Positions 18,782-29,818 of a stretch of 49,387 bases of DNA are shown in pieces. The stretch spans positions 1 through 49,387 of the IMG/VR virus record IMGVR_UViG_3300010885_019455; one strand, written 5' to 3'. A model generated the notes under the pieces. That model was not told where the DNA came from and made no database searches. It saw nothing but the letters and a program-made list of their open reading frames with translations. The translations under genes and the position numbers were made by a program. Position 1 is the stretch's first letter. Each line of letters begins with the position of its first letter. Source of the DNA: a virus.

Positions 18782-21700
18782 TTAACCCATTTTTCTTTTC
18801 TTCATTCTTTTTTCTCTTCTTTCTTTTGCTTTTTTTGCTTTATAGATAAATCTTTGTTCAGGAGATAGCTTCATTAATTTTTCTTTTTCAATCTCTCTAT
18901 TTCTTTTTCTAGTTTCAATAGCCTTCTCAATACCCTCTTCTTTACGCTTTACCTTAGCTGCTGCTTTAATGGTTTCATTCTCTTCGTTCTTAACGTTAAG
19001 TTCCCAATCTTTCCATCCTAATGCTAATGCAGTTCTTTGTAATTTAGTATTTCTGGAATCCATTACTTCAGATATGTTATTAATTTTTTCAATAACTCTA
19101 TCTAGTGGCAGGTTAGTAGTTGCAACAGCAATATTCCCGGCTATTCTATAATTAGGCGATAAATTTAATTTACCATCTCTTGTAACTTCCCATCCTCGTT
19201 CAGCAATAACATCTTCTTCAAACTTACTGATTCTAATTGCTCCATAAAGTTTTCTTGCTTTTGAACTTATAGGTGGTGATACACTTGTTAAGGCTAATAC
19301 GGTATAGGCATGATCTGCAAACATTTCTTTTTCTTCTTGTTTGAAGTACTCCATCACAGTGTTTTTTACAGTAGCAATAGCCGCCCCGTATACACCTGAA
19401 CCTCTTAATAAGGTATCAGCCATACCATTAATCATATTTGTTACTTTATCCTCTTGCTTTTTCTTTAACTTTTCGTAGGCTTTTAATTCCTCTTTAGTCA
19501 TCTTAGAAGTATCAGGTTCATCCTCGTCATCATAACCTAATGGTATAAATAATGCAGATTGCAAGGCTGAGAATAACATATTTTGTAATGCTCCGTAATA
19601 TACAATTTTAGATATATTTGTTTTCCAATCTCCGCGTCTATTAACTAAGTCTGACGCAGCTTTTTTGATCAATCTATTGTATTGCATTGGAGTATTACCA
19701 AAAGCTAGTATAATGCGTCCTAGCGCAGTCGTTTGTTGCTTTGATACATACATTGGATCAGCAGATTGCATTGACTGATCTGTTATTCTTGAAAAGTCGC
19801 TAAATGCTTTTTCTTCTGCTTCTTGTTGAGTGTTACCGGCTTTCAAATATGTGTTAACTCTATTTCTATAAAATGTTGCACCACTCACCGCAATAGAAAA
19901 ACTATCCGCCGCTTGAGTAGGTGTAAACCCTATTTTTTGTAAATAAGATATAACTCCATAAAATTTGTTTTTAGCAGTACTTGCAGCATTTGCAATCTCT
20001 GCTTGGGTAACATCGGCTTTTAATCCAGATCTTCTTTCTCTTAATTTATCAGAATTAATAATCATCGCAAAGTCAGCCCAATATTGTTTCTGGTTAAGGA
20101 AAGCTTTACCTGCTTTATATGGATTATTATCATTCCAGTTTATAAAGTTAATTGCTGATATGGTTTGTAATAATGCTGATCTAGTATTAAAGAACATAAT
20201 TGCAGCTGTAGAACCATTAATCCAGTTCATCCAAATGTTTGTTACTCTATCTGTGCCTTCAGGTCTATTCTTACCGTTCTTCATTCTATATAAAGAATCT
20301 TCTAAAGCTTCTCTTACGTTTGTACCATATATAGATTGTATCTTGTTTAGGTTTTCTTTTGTAAATATTGCATCAGCATTCTCTATAAACTCTTCAAGAT
20401 ATTTTTTTCTACCAGCTCCCTCGGTAATATTGTGAAGATCTGATATAATAGTTTCGCTATCCCAAGTAGTTGAAGGATCAATCCATCCACCATCTTGTCT
20501 ACCGGTTATTGACAATGCGTTAGCAAAAGCCAATAGATCTGGGTTTTGTTTTACAAAGTATAATAATTTGTTCTTATCAGTTCTTGATAAACCCGGCACG
20601 TCTTTACCTGCAGAAGACCAAAGATAAACCCTAACAGCTTGATCATAAGTAAAACCTTTATCTGGTGTTAACTTCACAAGTTTCTTTTTAATATCAGGAA
20701 AGTTGTCAAGCAACATTTTATATTCTTTTCTAATAGATTGACGTACTGAATCTAAAGTATTAATACCTTTAACATACGGCACAGTCAAGTTCTTATCAAA
20801 AAATTCTTGATCTTGTTCTCCTTGTTTACCTTTACCTGCAAACATATAAGTTGTTAAACCTCTAAAATCGTCAGCTGAAGGTGGCACAAAGAATGATAAT
20901 GTATTTTTTTTAATACCCGTTCTCTTTGCAACTACATCAGACACTTTTGTAAATGCAGCAACACCGGTGTTTCTCTCTAATATATCATTGAATTCAAAAT
21001 CCAATGTTCTACTAAACTTAATATTTGCTTTATCTTCTAAAACAGAGGTATCTATTATTGCAATACTCTTTGTTGTTTTATCTGAAACTTGTGCCCCATC
21101 TGTATAACTTATAGCTTTTATGCCATCTTTGCGTAAACTTTCAAACAAGGTATCTATATCTTTTCTGCTTAATGAATTTTCAAATCTAGGATCTATTAAT
21201 TCGTAAAAAGATGATTCTTCAACAGTAAAATCTTTATCTACTGGTTTTAAATTTAATTCCTCTATTTTATTAATAGCAATATCTTCATTAACTAAATCCG
21301 ATTTTTTAACAAGAAATTCCTGTACTTTACCATCATTCATTCTAGCGTATTCATTCGCTTCTCTTATATCAGTAGCAAAGAAGTTTACGCCTTTTCTTCC
21401 AATCTCTTTTAGGTTTTTTCCTATTGGTGCTCCAGCATATATGGTAGTATAATCATTTACTGATTTGCTATACTTATTTACTTTTGGCTTGCCATTGTCA
21501 ATTAAATCATTTGATCTAGTTAGTTTAGGATATTTTGAAATTATATATACCCCATCTTCATAAAAAGCGTTCCATCCTAATTTGTCAGCATAAGTTTCCG
21601 CCATTGCGTTATATAGCTTTTTTCTGCTTGGCTCTTCGGCTGTAAATATAAGTCCTTCTGTTCCATTATTTTTTATATAATCTAATACGCCATTTATAAC

Positions 21701-24700
21701 AACGCCAAATACTTCAAAAGCGTCTTTAGATCCAGTTATTTCTACAGAGCCATCTTCATCTGAAAAAGCTAAATTTAAAGTGCCTCCCTCGTAAGACCCT
21801 AATAAATTTGCTTCTTCTTCTTCTAAATTATATTTCTTTATTAAGTTATTTAAAATTTTTTGCTCTTTAGTGGGGTAATTAAATATACCAGTATCTCTTA
21901 AACTTAGAGAATATTCTTTATTATTTACATTAAAATAAGTAATACTTCCACTATCTTGAATATCCCATTTTAAATCTTGTTTTGAATTTAATGAAAATTT
22001 AGAAGTTGCTTCGGGATCTTTTGGCATGTTGTTTTCAACAAACTCGTTTAATTGCTTTTCTGCATTTTTAACAGTCTCAATATTTAAACCTTGATTTAGG
22101 GATTCCATTAAGAAACCAGATCCTTCACGGTCTTCTATTACACCCACGGCATAATCTACAGCTCTGTTCATTCCAAGAATAATATCGTTAGGAACCACAC
22201 CCCAATAGTTTTCAATTTCTTTTGCTAATTGGTCAAGTAACTCATAAGAAGTTTCAGTGCTTAATCTTCTTAAGTTATTTGCATTTATAAAATCTGATAC
22301 TGTAGATATTGATTTGCTTAATTTGCTTTGAGATATATTATTTAAAGCAGCCTTCTCATTTTGTATATTTTGTCTATGCTGCTCAAATGATTTAATTAAA
22401 CTCGCCATATTATTTCCATATAGCTCAATTGCATATCTAGTAAAATCTTTTTTATTTTCTATAAAGTAAAAAGGATCCATCATTTGTTTTACTCCTGACT
22501 TGTCTAATTTTTTTGAAAGTGCTTCCGGTACAGCTATTACTTTGTAGTTTTCAAATATTTCATTTTCTGTAATATTATCGTTTTTATTAATATATTTGTC
22601 TATTAACTGAGCTAAAACAACTCTAGCCGGTTTTGTATGTTCATATATATATTTTGTATTTCTTCCAGCGTATATAATACCTACTACTGGGGCAGCGGAC
22701 CTTATTACACTATTAGCATTGTTAGACAAAAGAGTGAACATAGCAGCTTGATAAGAAGAAGTTAAACCTATTTCAGGGTCTGTTAATTTTTCACCCCACC
22801 ACTTTGCTGCATATACTGTCATTTGTCTAGCTGCTTCACTTCTTATTTGATCTTTTTTAACATCTATTGTTCCGTCTAAAATATTATCGTGAATTTTATT
22901 AATTTTCTTAAATCCAGAATAATTTTTCGCCAACATTCCTTCATTAATATTATTAGTATCTTTACCAAATGCTGTTTTTCTAGCTTTATTTAAAGATAAG
23001 TTAAACATAGTTTTTGCACTTTTCTTTATTCCAGGTCTAAATAAAGATATAATATTACCGCTATTTATAGTTGTTGGTGCCCACATAGAATTTAACATTG
23101 CAGTACCAACTTTATCTCCTTCTTTTAATAAAAGATCAACCATAAAATTTTGATTAAGTTCTTTTAATTTTTCAACATTTTTTGAATCTTTATAAAACCT
23201 AGCTACTGAAATATCTGCACTTAATCGTTTCCAAACATCTTCTCCAAAATCTTGTTCTTTGCCAATGTTTGAAAAATAATATCCTGTATTTTTTTCATAC
23301 TCTAATGGTTCTGCACCTTCCCAAAATTTATAATTTCTTGTTAATATATATTTTAAGCTTGCTGCAACTTCATTTATTTGATCTTCATTCCAATCATTCG
23401 CAAATATGTTAGATAGCATGCTTTTAATATTAACAGTTTCAAAATTTGTTAAATTTGCAATAGCTTTACCTAAAGCTGTAGAATTATTTTCAAGATCTAA
23501 TATTAATTCAGCATTTAAAGAATATTTAATATTACCTCTTTCAGCTAATCTATCTAAATTTTCTACAGTAACTTTACCAAGTTCCGCTCCTAACATTTCT
23601 TGGTTTTTTTGTAAAGCTTGATAAATTGGCCCTCCAGATAACATATCGTCAGAAATTAAATCAAATGCCAATTCTTCACTCATTGCTTTAGCCAATGCTT
23701 CTTTTCTACCTCTTAATGGCAATCCAGTTACTGGATCTATAATTGAATCTAAGAAAACGTCATCCGGAACATTATTAGCTACATTTGGTAATCTTCTAAC
23801 TAATTCCGCTCCTGATGTTCTACCTGCCAAATCTGTTTCAACAGATTCTCTGTCTACTTTTTTACCAATCCAATCGGGAAAACTAGTCCATTGACCATTA
23901 ATCCTTTTTTGAACAGCAAATGGCATACCTCCTGATACAGTTTTTCCATTGTCTTTACCCATTAACCAAGTAGTGGTCATGTTTTCAAGTACAGGCTTTT
24001 TATTCGTTAATAAGAATTTCCTAAGTTGCCCATCTTCTTTTCCACCCATTGCTCTTTTAATATCAATGTCCGCCTGCCTACCAATCTCAGTACGTATCTC
24101 ATTAATTATAGGAGCCGTTGTTCTATTAAGAGTAGTTTTTTCGTCAATTCTAGATTTCAATGTTCTTATTATAGGCAATATTTTTGCTTGAACATCTGTA
24201 ATTACCTCTGGTGAAAATACACCAGATTCTAAAATGTTTTGATATTTTTTTCTTTCTGGTAATGATTGAGTTTTTACTTCAACATCTTCATTAGAAAGTT
24301 TAGTCATTTCAGTAACATCTTCTGTAAATACAACATCCGCTACTTGCCCAGATTTTAATGCAGCCTTCATCCTATTTGCTAGCTGAGCATTTATATAGCC
24401 ATATAAACTATCATTCTTAGAAGGATCAAATTTCTGTATGTAGGGCAGCATTGATACTTTTACATAACTAGTCATCTCTTCCATGCTAAAACCGTCTAAT
24501 CCTCCTTTGTTTTTGTTGGTAAGATCAATGATTGTACCATTAGAAGTTCTATAGTTCCTAGATTTAACTTTAACCATTTTATCTAGCTCATTGTAAATTG
24601 CTGGATTGTTTGGATTAAAACCTTTTGGATCATTACCAATTGCATCTAATTTAGCTTTTGCTTTTGCAGCTGCTTCACTTATTTCAGTTGGCTCTTTTTG

Positions 24701-27700
24701 TGTTGTATCTTTTTTAGTTACTTCTTTTTTAACAACTTTTTTTTCTTCTTCGTATGTTCTTTTAGATTCTTCAAACTCTTCTTGTTCAAGTTTTTCCATT
24801 TCTGATTCATACTTGTCCCAATCAATTTCATTGTTAGATAATTGTAAATCTAACTTTTCCATTCTTTCTTCAATAGACTTTGAAAATGCAGGTGATATTG
24901 GTCCTTTTTTTGTTTCAGAAACCAATTTACCTTTTGCGGCAGAAGTAAATAGTTTTTTTATTGCTTTATTATCAGTTCCGCCTTTTTGTATAGAAGCATT
25001 ATAGTCACGTATAAAATTGAATACGTCACGCCCTGAATCAAATGTTATATCAATTAACCCTAGATCTTGAAGATATCTTCTAATAGTATCACCCAACTTT
25101 GTAAAGAATGATTCATTATATTTTACATTGCCAGTTAGGAGGGCATCGGAAAAAATTGTTAATAATTCTTCATTTTTAATTCCTTCGCTTTTATCACCAT
25201 AATTACCTTCAAGTCTAATTAAAACTTTTTCATTTAAATATAATTCAGGATTTGAAGATAATAAATAGTTTCTTAATTGTTTTCCTAATTCAATTTGGGT
25301 GTCTACATTGCTCAATGTTTTTTCCATTAGCTTATGTAAAAATTCGTGGGAGCCCACAGAAACAGATTTTTGCTTTATTGCTTGTCTTTTGTTTATTACA
25401 ATATAACTTTTACCGGTTTTATCATTTGTTATTATACCACCATCAGCACCAGTAAATCCATTAATATCAGCTTCCTCAGCTGTTACTAATTTTTGTTGAA
25501 CTAAGCCTTTTAATTTTGTTCTAGCTTCAGTTAAATTATTAGCTAATATTACTTCTACATTAGCACTTTCCCCTAACTTTTTTGCTGCATCAAGATTTTC
25601 TTGAAATTCTTTTTCTCTAACTTCACCTAAATCAATTCCCTCTTTTTTATAAATATTTTTTGTTTGGAGTTCTATTTTCTTAAGCATGGTCTTTTTTTCA
25701 TCCTCATTAAGATCAGGATTAAAAGATGCCTCTACTCTTTTAGAATTTAAGTCTATTAATTGAGCTCTGCTTATAGGAGATAATGGCTGACCAAACGTTC
25801 TAACATTTTCAATACCGCTTGTTAATGTATTTAACTTGGTTTGTTCTATAACATAATTCCTTTTAAGAACTTCTAAATCTGTTTCTTTTGATTTTGAATC
25901 AGACTCATTGATGGCATTGGCTTTATTAATAAAATCAGCCATTTTAGAAACCGATTTATTAATAGAATTAAATGTATCAATAGGCATTGCGTCAATATCA
26001 GAAATGGTTTTTTCTAATAAAGTGGTACTTTCGGCCTTTAATATGGATTCTCTTTTAACTAAAGCTTCTTGTTGTACGCTAGATAAGTCTTTATTAAATT
26101 CAAGTTCATGTAATATGGCGGCTAATCCCCTTGCGTTGTCGCTAAGTTTTTGAGCAGTAGTTTTACTCATAAACGGTCTTATAATAGCTCCACCTATTAA
26201 AGGAGCTCCGGCTAATACGGTAGTAAGTATACCAGCATCTTTAATTGTTGCCCCCATATTATCTAATAAGTTTACCTCTTTACCAAGTACAAACTTGTCA
26301 AGTATATTATGACCAGCAGTAGTCAGTACCTCAGACGGAACTTCCTCTGCGTATGCTTCTCCTAAATTTATACCGGCTTGTTTAGCGAATTTTTTACCAG
26401 TAGCCACTTCAAAATCAAACCATTTTCCAGGTTCTTTTTTTGCAACATTCATAAAAAACCCTCTACCTTTTTCTAATATTTTACCAGTAGACTTTTCAAA
26501 TACACCTTCAACATATCCAAATGCAGCAGGAGCAACAATTAATTGCATTGCAGTATAATTTGGCTTTACAAAAACACCATCTTCTGTATAATATCCATTA
26601 CGCTCTTCATTAACCATGTCAAGATATTTACTTCCTGTTGCAACTGCAGCCATACTAGCTGTTTGGCGATTAAGAATTAAATAATCTTTAGCAAACTTAC
26701 CTGTTTTAGCTAATAATGATTTAGAGGCTGAAGCGACTGCTTGTTCTCCTGCACTTCCACCTCGTGTTAATATCATTAATGCTATGTTTGGAGCCTGTGT
26801 TATTAATAAATCACCTGCTTTTTCAAAATTTGCTTCTATCCCGCCTTCTCTTGGTTTTGCATAATTATAAGTAAGTTCTTCTTCGTATCTTTCTTTATTT
26901 TCTGCCAATGCGGTCTTTATCGCAGTAAATGGATTTGCAATTCCAGTAATTTCTTTAATATTTAAAGCGTCATATACCATTTCAGTTGGCTGATAAGTGT
27001 ATGAAGCAAACCCTAATAAATCATTTGCTGCCATCTTAAAATTAGTAGCTATTTTTTTGCCCACTCCAGACCAGGAATAGTCCCTACTAAACATATCACT
27101 TTGCAAGTCTAAGTCATCTATGTTTTTTGATGAAGCAACTATTTTTTTAGAAGTTTCATTCCTTAATTCAGAAAGATCATCCAAATCTTTAATTAAAGTA
27201 TTTCTTTTTGTTATAAGATCATTTTCAATATTTATTTCGTCTTGTGTTTGAAATTTATATCCTTCCGGTTTTAGTTTTTCATTAATCTTATTTATATCAT
27301 TAATATTTTTTTCAACACTTTTTTCTAAACCATCTCGAAATATAGTATTTTTTACATAGTCAAGTTCTTCTTTACCTTTGGTTTTTACAGTATAATTGTT
27401 TACTATTTCCTTTGCTGTTTCGCTTATATTTGTAGTGTCTTCTAAAGCATCTCTAAATTTACTTTCTTGTATTTTTTTTATATTTTCCGCTTTCCATAAT
27501 CCAGCGGCTTGTTGCAATATTTCGTCTTCTGAAAATTTATTAAGTAAATTTTTAGATTTTAACTGTGCTTTTATTTTTTTAACTTGTTCTGGAAATGCTT
27601 GATATTTTTCTTTAACAGCATTAAGTCCGAGTGCTGTTGGCGACTCTTTTGCCATTAAACCATAATTATCACCTCCAGTATTGGTTACTTGTTGTACTGT

Positions 27701-28372
27701 ATTATTTTTAGCTATCTCTAAATTTATAAATTCATCTAAGCCTAGTACTTCCTCGTCAGTTACTTTAGCCGCAGTTTTTGCGTCTTCATACCATTTCTTT
27801 GCTTCGTCATTATTTTTTAAAGCAAGGCGGGACATTCTTGCCTCAAATGCAATTTTTTCTTCTTCTAATTGTTTTGCTTTTTCTGCTTCTTTTTTCTTTG
27901 CTGCTTTAAATGCTTCGTAGCCAAAACTTCCAGGAACAGCATTAGGATCCGCTTCGCCCATTTGTGCCGCAAGTCTTAATCTAGCAGCATTAAAATCAGG
28001 TTCTTGCGCCTTATTATCAACCCGTTTTTTAGTTGTTGCTTTCTTTTCTTGAGCTTTCTTTTGTGTTTGAAAAGCATCTACTAGTGCTTCTACTCCAAAA
28101 GGCGTAATAGCAGGAAATAACTTTTTCTTACCATTCGATGCCAATGAAGGCTTTTTTGAAGACGAAACCGATTTTGGTTTTTCCTTTAGCACAGTGGTTG
28201 GTTTCTTTACAACTGCGCTCTGAGACTTTCCCGGCTTTTCTTTTTCATTTTCTTTTTTAGTTAAACCGTTGTCATTTATAATGTCATCAAAGCTTTTGTT
28301 GTTTTCTAAAGCAGCTGCTTCAATTTCTTCTATAGTATATTCTTCTCCTTTGCTATTAAAATACTGTGCCAT
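18782..28372 (-). CDS. Giant internal virion / ejection-type protein (3196 aa) with polyvalent enzyme-like domains
   Basis: A 3196-residue protein, the last gene of the late operon. It begins with a YFNSKGEEYTIEEIEAAALE-type motif found in phage internal virion proteins, followed by Lys/Glu-rich coiled coils. An HEFLH (His1009-His1013) zinc-peptidase-like motif follows. Around residues 2240-2270 is a GNAT-like segment (FTAEEPSRKKLYNAMAE). Around 2308-2390 is an ADP-ribosyltransferase-like segment (TTIYAGAP, FFATDIREANEYA, SFYELIDP). Near 2895-2945 FGNTPMQYNR and a hydrophobic stretch (LFSALQSALFIPLG) suggest membrane insertion. The tail is very basic. It would be injected with the DNA to breach the envelope and act on host targets. 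Enzyme domains are recalled by pattern and untested. Confidence 0.8.
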   Translation of the reverse strand: MAQYFNSKGEEYTIEEIEAAALENNKSFDDIINDNGLTKKENEKEKPGKSQSAVVKKPTTVLKEKPKSVSSSKKPSLASNGKKKLFPAITPFGVEALVDAFQTQKKAQEKKATTKKRVDNKAQEPDFNAARLRLAAQMGEADPNAVPGSFGYEAFKAAKKKEAEKAKQLEEEKIAFEARMSRLALKNNDEAKKWYEDAKTAAKVTDEEVLGLDEFINLEIAKNNTVQQVTNTGGDNYGLMAKESPTALGLNAVKEKYQAFPEQVKKIKAQLKSKNLLNKFSEDEILQQAAGLWKAENIKKIQESKFRDALEDTTNISETAKEIVNNYTVKTKGKEELDYVKNTIFRDGLEKSVEKNINDINKINEKLKPEGYKFQTQDEINIENDLITKRNTLIKDLDDLSELRNETSKKIVASSKNIDDLDLQSDMFSRDYSWSGVGKKIATNFKMAANDLLGFASYTYQPTEMVYDALNIKEITGIANPFTAIKTALAENKERYEEELTYNYAKPREGGIEANFEKAGDLLITQAPNIALMILTRGGSAGEQAVASASKSLLAKTGKFAKDYLILNRQTASMAAVATGSKYLDMVNEERNGYYTEDGVFVKPNYTAMQLIVAPAAFGYVEGVFEKSTGKILEKGRGFFMNVAKKEPGKWFDFEVATGKKFAKQAGINLGEAYAEEVPSEVLTTAGHNILDKFVLGKEVNLLDNMGATIKDAGILTTVLAGAPLIGGAIIRPFMSKTTAQKLSDNARGLAAILHELEFNKDLSSVQQEALVKRESILKAESTTLLEKTISDIDAMPIDTFNSINKSVSKMADFINKANAINESDSKSKETDLEVLKRNYVIEQTKLNTLTSGIENVRTFGQPLSPISRAQLIDLNSKRVEASFNPDLNEDEKKTMLKKIELQTKNIYKKEGIDLGEVREKEFQENLDAAKKLGESANVEVILANNLTEARTKLKGLVQQKLVTAEEADINGFTGADGGIITNDKTGKSYIVINKRQAIKQKSVSVGSHEFLHKLMEKTLSNVDTQIELGKQLRNYLLSSNPELYLNEKVLIRLEGNYGDKSEGIKNEELLTIFSDALLTGNVKYNESFFTKLGDTIRRYLQDLGLIDITFDSGRDVFNFIRDYNASIQKGGTDNKAIKKLFTSAAKGKLVSETKKGPISPAFSKSIEERMEKLDLQLSNNEIDWDKYESEMEKLEQEEFEESKRTYEEEKKVVKKEVTKKDTTQKEPTEISEAAAKAKAKLDAIGNDPKGFNPNNPAIYNELDKMVKVKSRNYRTSNGTIIDLTNKNKGGLDGFSMEEMTSYVKVSMLPYIQKFDPSKNDSLYGYINAQLANRMKAALKSGQVADVVFTEDVTEMTKLSNEDVEVKTQSLPERKKYQNILESGVFSPEVITDVQAKILPIIRTLKSRIDEKTTLNRTTAPIINEIRTEIGRQADIDIKRAMGGKEDGQLRKFLLTNKKPVLENMTTTWLMGKDNGKTVSGGMPFAVQKRINGQWTSFPDWIGKKVDRESVETDLAGRTSGAELVRRLPNVANNVPDDVFLDSIIDPVTGLPLRGRKEALAKAMSEELAFDLISDDMLSGGPIYQALQKNQEMLGAELGKVTVENLDRLAERGNIKYSLNAELILDLENNSTALGKAIANLTNFETVNIKSMLSNIFANDWNEDQINEVAASLKYILTRNYKFWEGAEPLEYEKNTGYYFSNIGKEQDFGEDVWKRLSADISVARFYKDSKNVEKLKELNQNFMVDLLLKEGDKVGTAMLNSMWAPTTINSGNIISLFRPGIKKSAKTMFNLSLNKARKTAFGKDTNNINEGMLAKNYSGFKKINKIHDNILDGTIDVKKDQIRSEAARQMTVYAAKWWGEKLTDPEIGLTSSYQAAMFTLLSNNANSVIRSAAPVVGIIYAGRNTKYIYEHTKPARVVLAQLIDKYINKNDNITENEIFENYKVIAVPEALSKKLDKSGVKQMMDPFYFIENKKDFTRYAIELYGNNMASLIKSFEQHRQNIQNEKAALNNISQSKLSKSISTVSDFINANNLRRLSTETSYELLDQLAKEIENYWGVVPNDIILGMNRAVDYAVGVIEDREGSGFLMESLNQGLNIETVKNAEKQLNEFVENNMPKDPEATSKFSLNSKQDLKWDIQDSGSITYFNVNNKEYSLSLRDTGIFNYPTKEQKILNNLIKKYNLEEEEANLLGSYEGGTLNLAFSDEDGSVEITGSKDAFEVFGVVINGVLDYIKNNGTEGLIFTAEEPSRKKLYNAMAETYADKLGWNAFYEDGVYIISKYPKLTRSNDLIDNGKPKVNKYSKSVNDYTTIYAGAPIGKNLKEIGRKGVNFFATDIREANEYARMNDGKVQEFLVKKSDLVNEDIAINKIEELNLKPVDKDFTVEESSFYELIDPRFENSLSRKDIDTLFESLRKDGIKAISYTDGAQVSDKTTKSIAIIDTSVLEDKANIKFSRTLDFEFNDILERNTGVAAFTKVSDVVAKRTGIKKNTLSFFVPPSADDFRGLTTYMFAGKGKQGEQDQEFFDKNLTVPYVKGINTLDSVRQSIRKEYKMLLDNFPDIKKKLVKLTPDKGFTYDQAVRVYLWSSAGKDVPGLSRTDKNKLLYFVKQNPDLLAFANALSITGRQDGGWIDPSTTWDSETIISDLHNITEGAGRKKYLEEFIENADAIFTKENLNKIQSIYGTNVREALEDSLYRMKNGKNRPEGTDRVTNIWMNWINGSTAAIMFFNTRSALLQTISAINFINWNDNNPYKAGKAFLNQKQYWADFAMIINSDKLRERRSGLKADVTQAEIANAASTAKNKFYGVISYLQKIGFTPTQAADSFSIAVSGATFYRNRVNTYLKAGNTQQEAEEKAFSDFSRITDQSMQSADPMYVSKQQTTALGRIILAFGNTPMQYNRLIKKAASDLVNRRGDWKTNISKIVYYGALQNMLFSALQSALFIPLGYDDEDEPDTSKMTKEELKAYEKLKKKQEDKVTNMINGMADTLLRGSGVYGAAIATVKNTVMEYFKQEEKEMFADHAYTVLALTSVSPPISSKARKLYGAIRISKFEEDVIAERGWEVTRDGKLNLSPNYRIAGNIAVATTNLPLDRVIEKINNISEVMDSRNTKLQRTALALGWKDWELNVKNEENETIKAAAKVKRKEEGIEKAIETRKRNREIEKEKLMKLSPEQRFIYKAKKAKERREKRMKKRKMG

Positions 28373-28390
28373 ATATATAATTATTATTTT

Positions 28391-29794
28391 TTAATTTAAT
28401 TTTGTTTTACCACCCAACAAATATTTTTTAACCTGTTCTTTAATGTCTCCATCTTCTATATCAAATTTTGTACCACTATTAGCACCTGGGGTTGCAATAT
28501 ACCAATTTCCACTAGTAGATCTTGTAACTTTTTTCTTATTATATTCAAAGTCTCCTGCTTCTCCTCCTTTCATTGCGTCTATATTTTCTATTAAGCTTTT
28601 TCTTTCAGCTTCAGCCTTTTGCTGCTTTTTATTATTTGTATTGGTGTTTGTATCACCTGTTTGAACCTCTTCTGTTTTTCTGGTCTCTTCTATAACTCTT
28701 TCAGGTGATTCATCATCTTCTGTTTTAGGTATAGTTTTAATTAAAGCGTCTGCAATGAAATCTCTAACTCTCTGAGTACGTTCAGGTGATAAATCAGTAT
28801 ATAAATCTGCAAGATCATCTCCATTACCAACTACATAGTGATTGTAAATAGCTTGAATACTGCCTTCTTTAGCTAACCCGGCTATGGAGGCATCAATTTG
28901 CATAGATAAAGCAGCCTTCACTTTTTCAGCATCTGGTTCTAAATAATTCTTTTTAATAACTGTATAAACGTCCTTATCAGCTTTATTATTTGTTACAGTA
29001 GATTTGTTTACTTCCTTCTTAGTTTGTTCCACAGAAGTGGTATAATCCCTTAACAAATTACCTTTACCATCAAATACACTTGGATTACTTTTCATTAAAT
29101 TTTCAATAATACCAGTCATTGGCTTTATTGTTTTTAATCCACCGTTTTCGTCCAACATTTTGTTTATTTGATCACTACTCTTCCAGTCCGTTAATTCTGT
29201 ATATCCAAAAGGCTCATCCTCACCTTCGTTCATCATTCCGCTATAAAATTTTATTCTTGGCTTGTAATTGTTTTCAAAATCATAATCTAACTCTATTTTT
29301 CCCGGAGACAAATTTCCAGCAACCGCCATTGAATGCATAAGGGACGGATCGTTTTGCATAGAAAATCCACCAGTCATACCTATATTAGATATATTTTTAG
29401 AATATCCTTCTCCTAAAGACGCTATGTTCTGTACTAGCCCCGCTGTTTCCTCGATTGCTGCTAATATATTTTGTTCTTTTAAACGATCCTCCGCTATATT
29501 TTTACTTTTACCAAAAGCAATATCTTTTTGAATTCTTTCGTATTCAGCAAGCAATGGTGCACATGCCTGCTGTATATTCATAGATGGATTTAACTTTTGT
29601 GCTTTACTAGCAAATGACCTGGCTTTAGCCACGTTTATATCAATATCTTCTTTAAGTTTTTGATTTTTTTTCCCAATCTCAATAAAGGCATTGGTCATTT
29701 GTCTAGAAGAGGCATTTATGTTTTCTTGTAAATCTCTCCAATGTTGCCCTGACTGTGTATCTACTAATATTTCTGGATTTGAGTACGCTCCCAT
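28391..29794 (-). CDS. Internal virion-type protein (467 aa)
   Basis: A 467-residue protein, mostly helical in the first third (QTGQ-like start GAYSNPEILVDTQSGQHWRD, then long charged helices), with a C-terminal Gln/Asn/Thr-rich linker (TGDTNTNTNNKKQQKAEAE) and a final globular unit with SGNWYIATPG. It lies between the 247-aa protein and the giant protein, a position typical of T7 gp14-16-like ejection components. Function by position only. Confidence 0.65.
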   Translation of the reverse strand: MGAYSNPEILVDTQSGQHWRDLQENINASSRQMTNAFIEIGKKNQKLKEDIDINVAKARSFASKAQKLNPSMNIQQACAPLLAEYERIQKDIAFGKSKNIAEDRLKEQNILAAIEETAGLVQNIASLGEGYSKNISNIGMTGGFSMQNDPSLMHSMAVAGNLSPGKIELDYDFENNYKPRIKFYSGMMNEGEDEPFGYTELTDWKSSDQINKMLDENGGLKTIKPMTGIIENLMKSNPSVFDGKGNLLRDYTTSVEQTKKEVNKSTVTNNKADKDVYTVIKKNYLEPDAEKVKAALSMQIDASIAGLAKEGSIQAIYNHYVVGNGDDLADLYTDLSPERTQRVRDFIADALIKTIPKTEDDESPERVIEETRKTEEVQTGDTNTNTNNKKQQKAEAERKSLIENIDAMKGGEAGDFEYNKKKVTRSTSGNWYIATPGANSGTKFDIEDGDIKEQVKKYLLGGKTKLN

Positions 29795-29818
29795 ATATTT
29801 TTATTAATTATTTTATTA

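Noticed and set aside
19965-20435. A 156-codon + strand open frame inside the giant gene
   Set aside because: It is antisense to a well-supported 3196-aa reading frame, has a composition typical of an antisense shadow (Leu/Ile/Ser/Phe-rich) and no leader motif.
24606-25004. A 132-codon + strand open frame with signal-peptide-like hydrophobic stretches
   Set aside because: Antisense of the Lys/Glu-rich coiled-coil region of the giant protein, which automatically yields Ser/Phe/Leu-rich frames.
18782-28372. Giant protein as a phage RNA polymerase of the crAss-like type
   Set aside because: No DxDxD-type RNA polymerase motif was seen; the sequence fits ejection/polyvalent proteins better.
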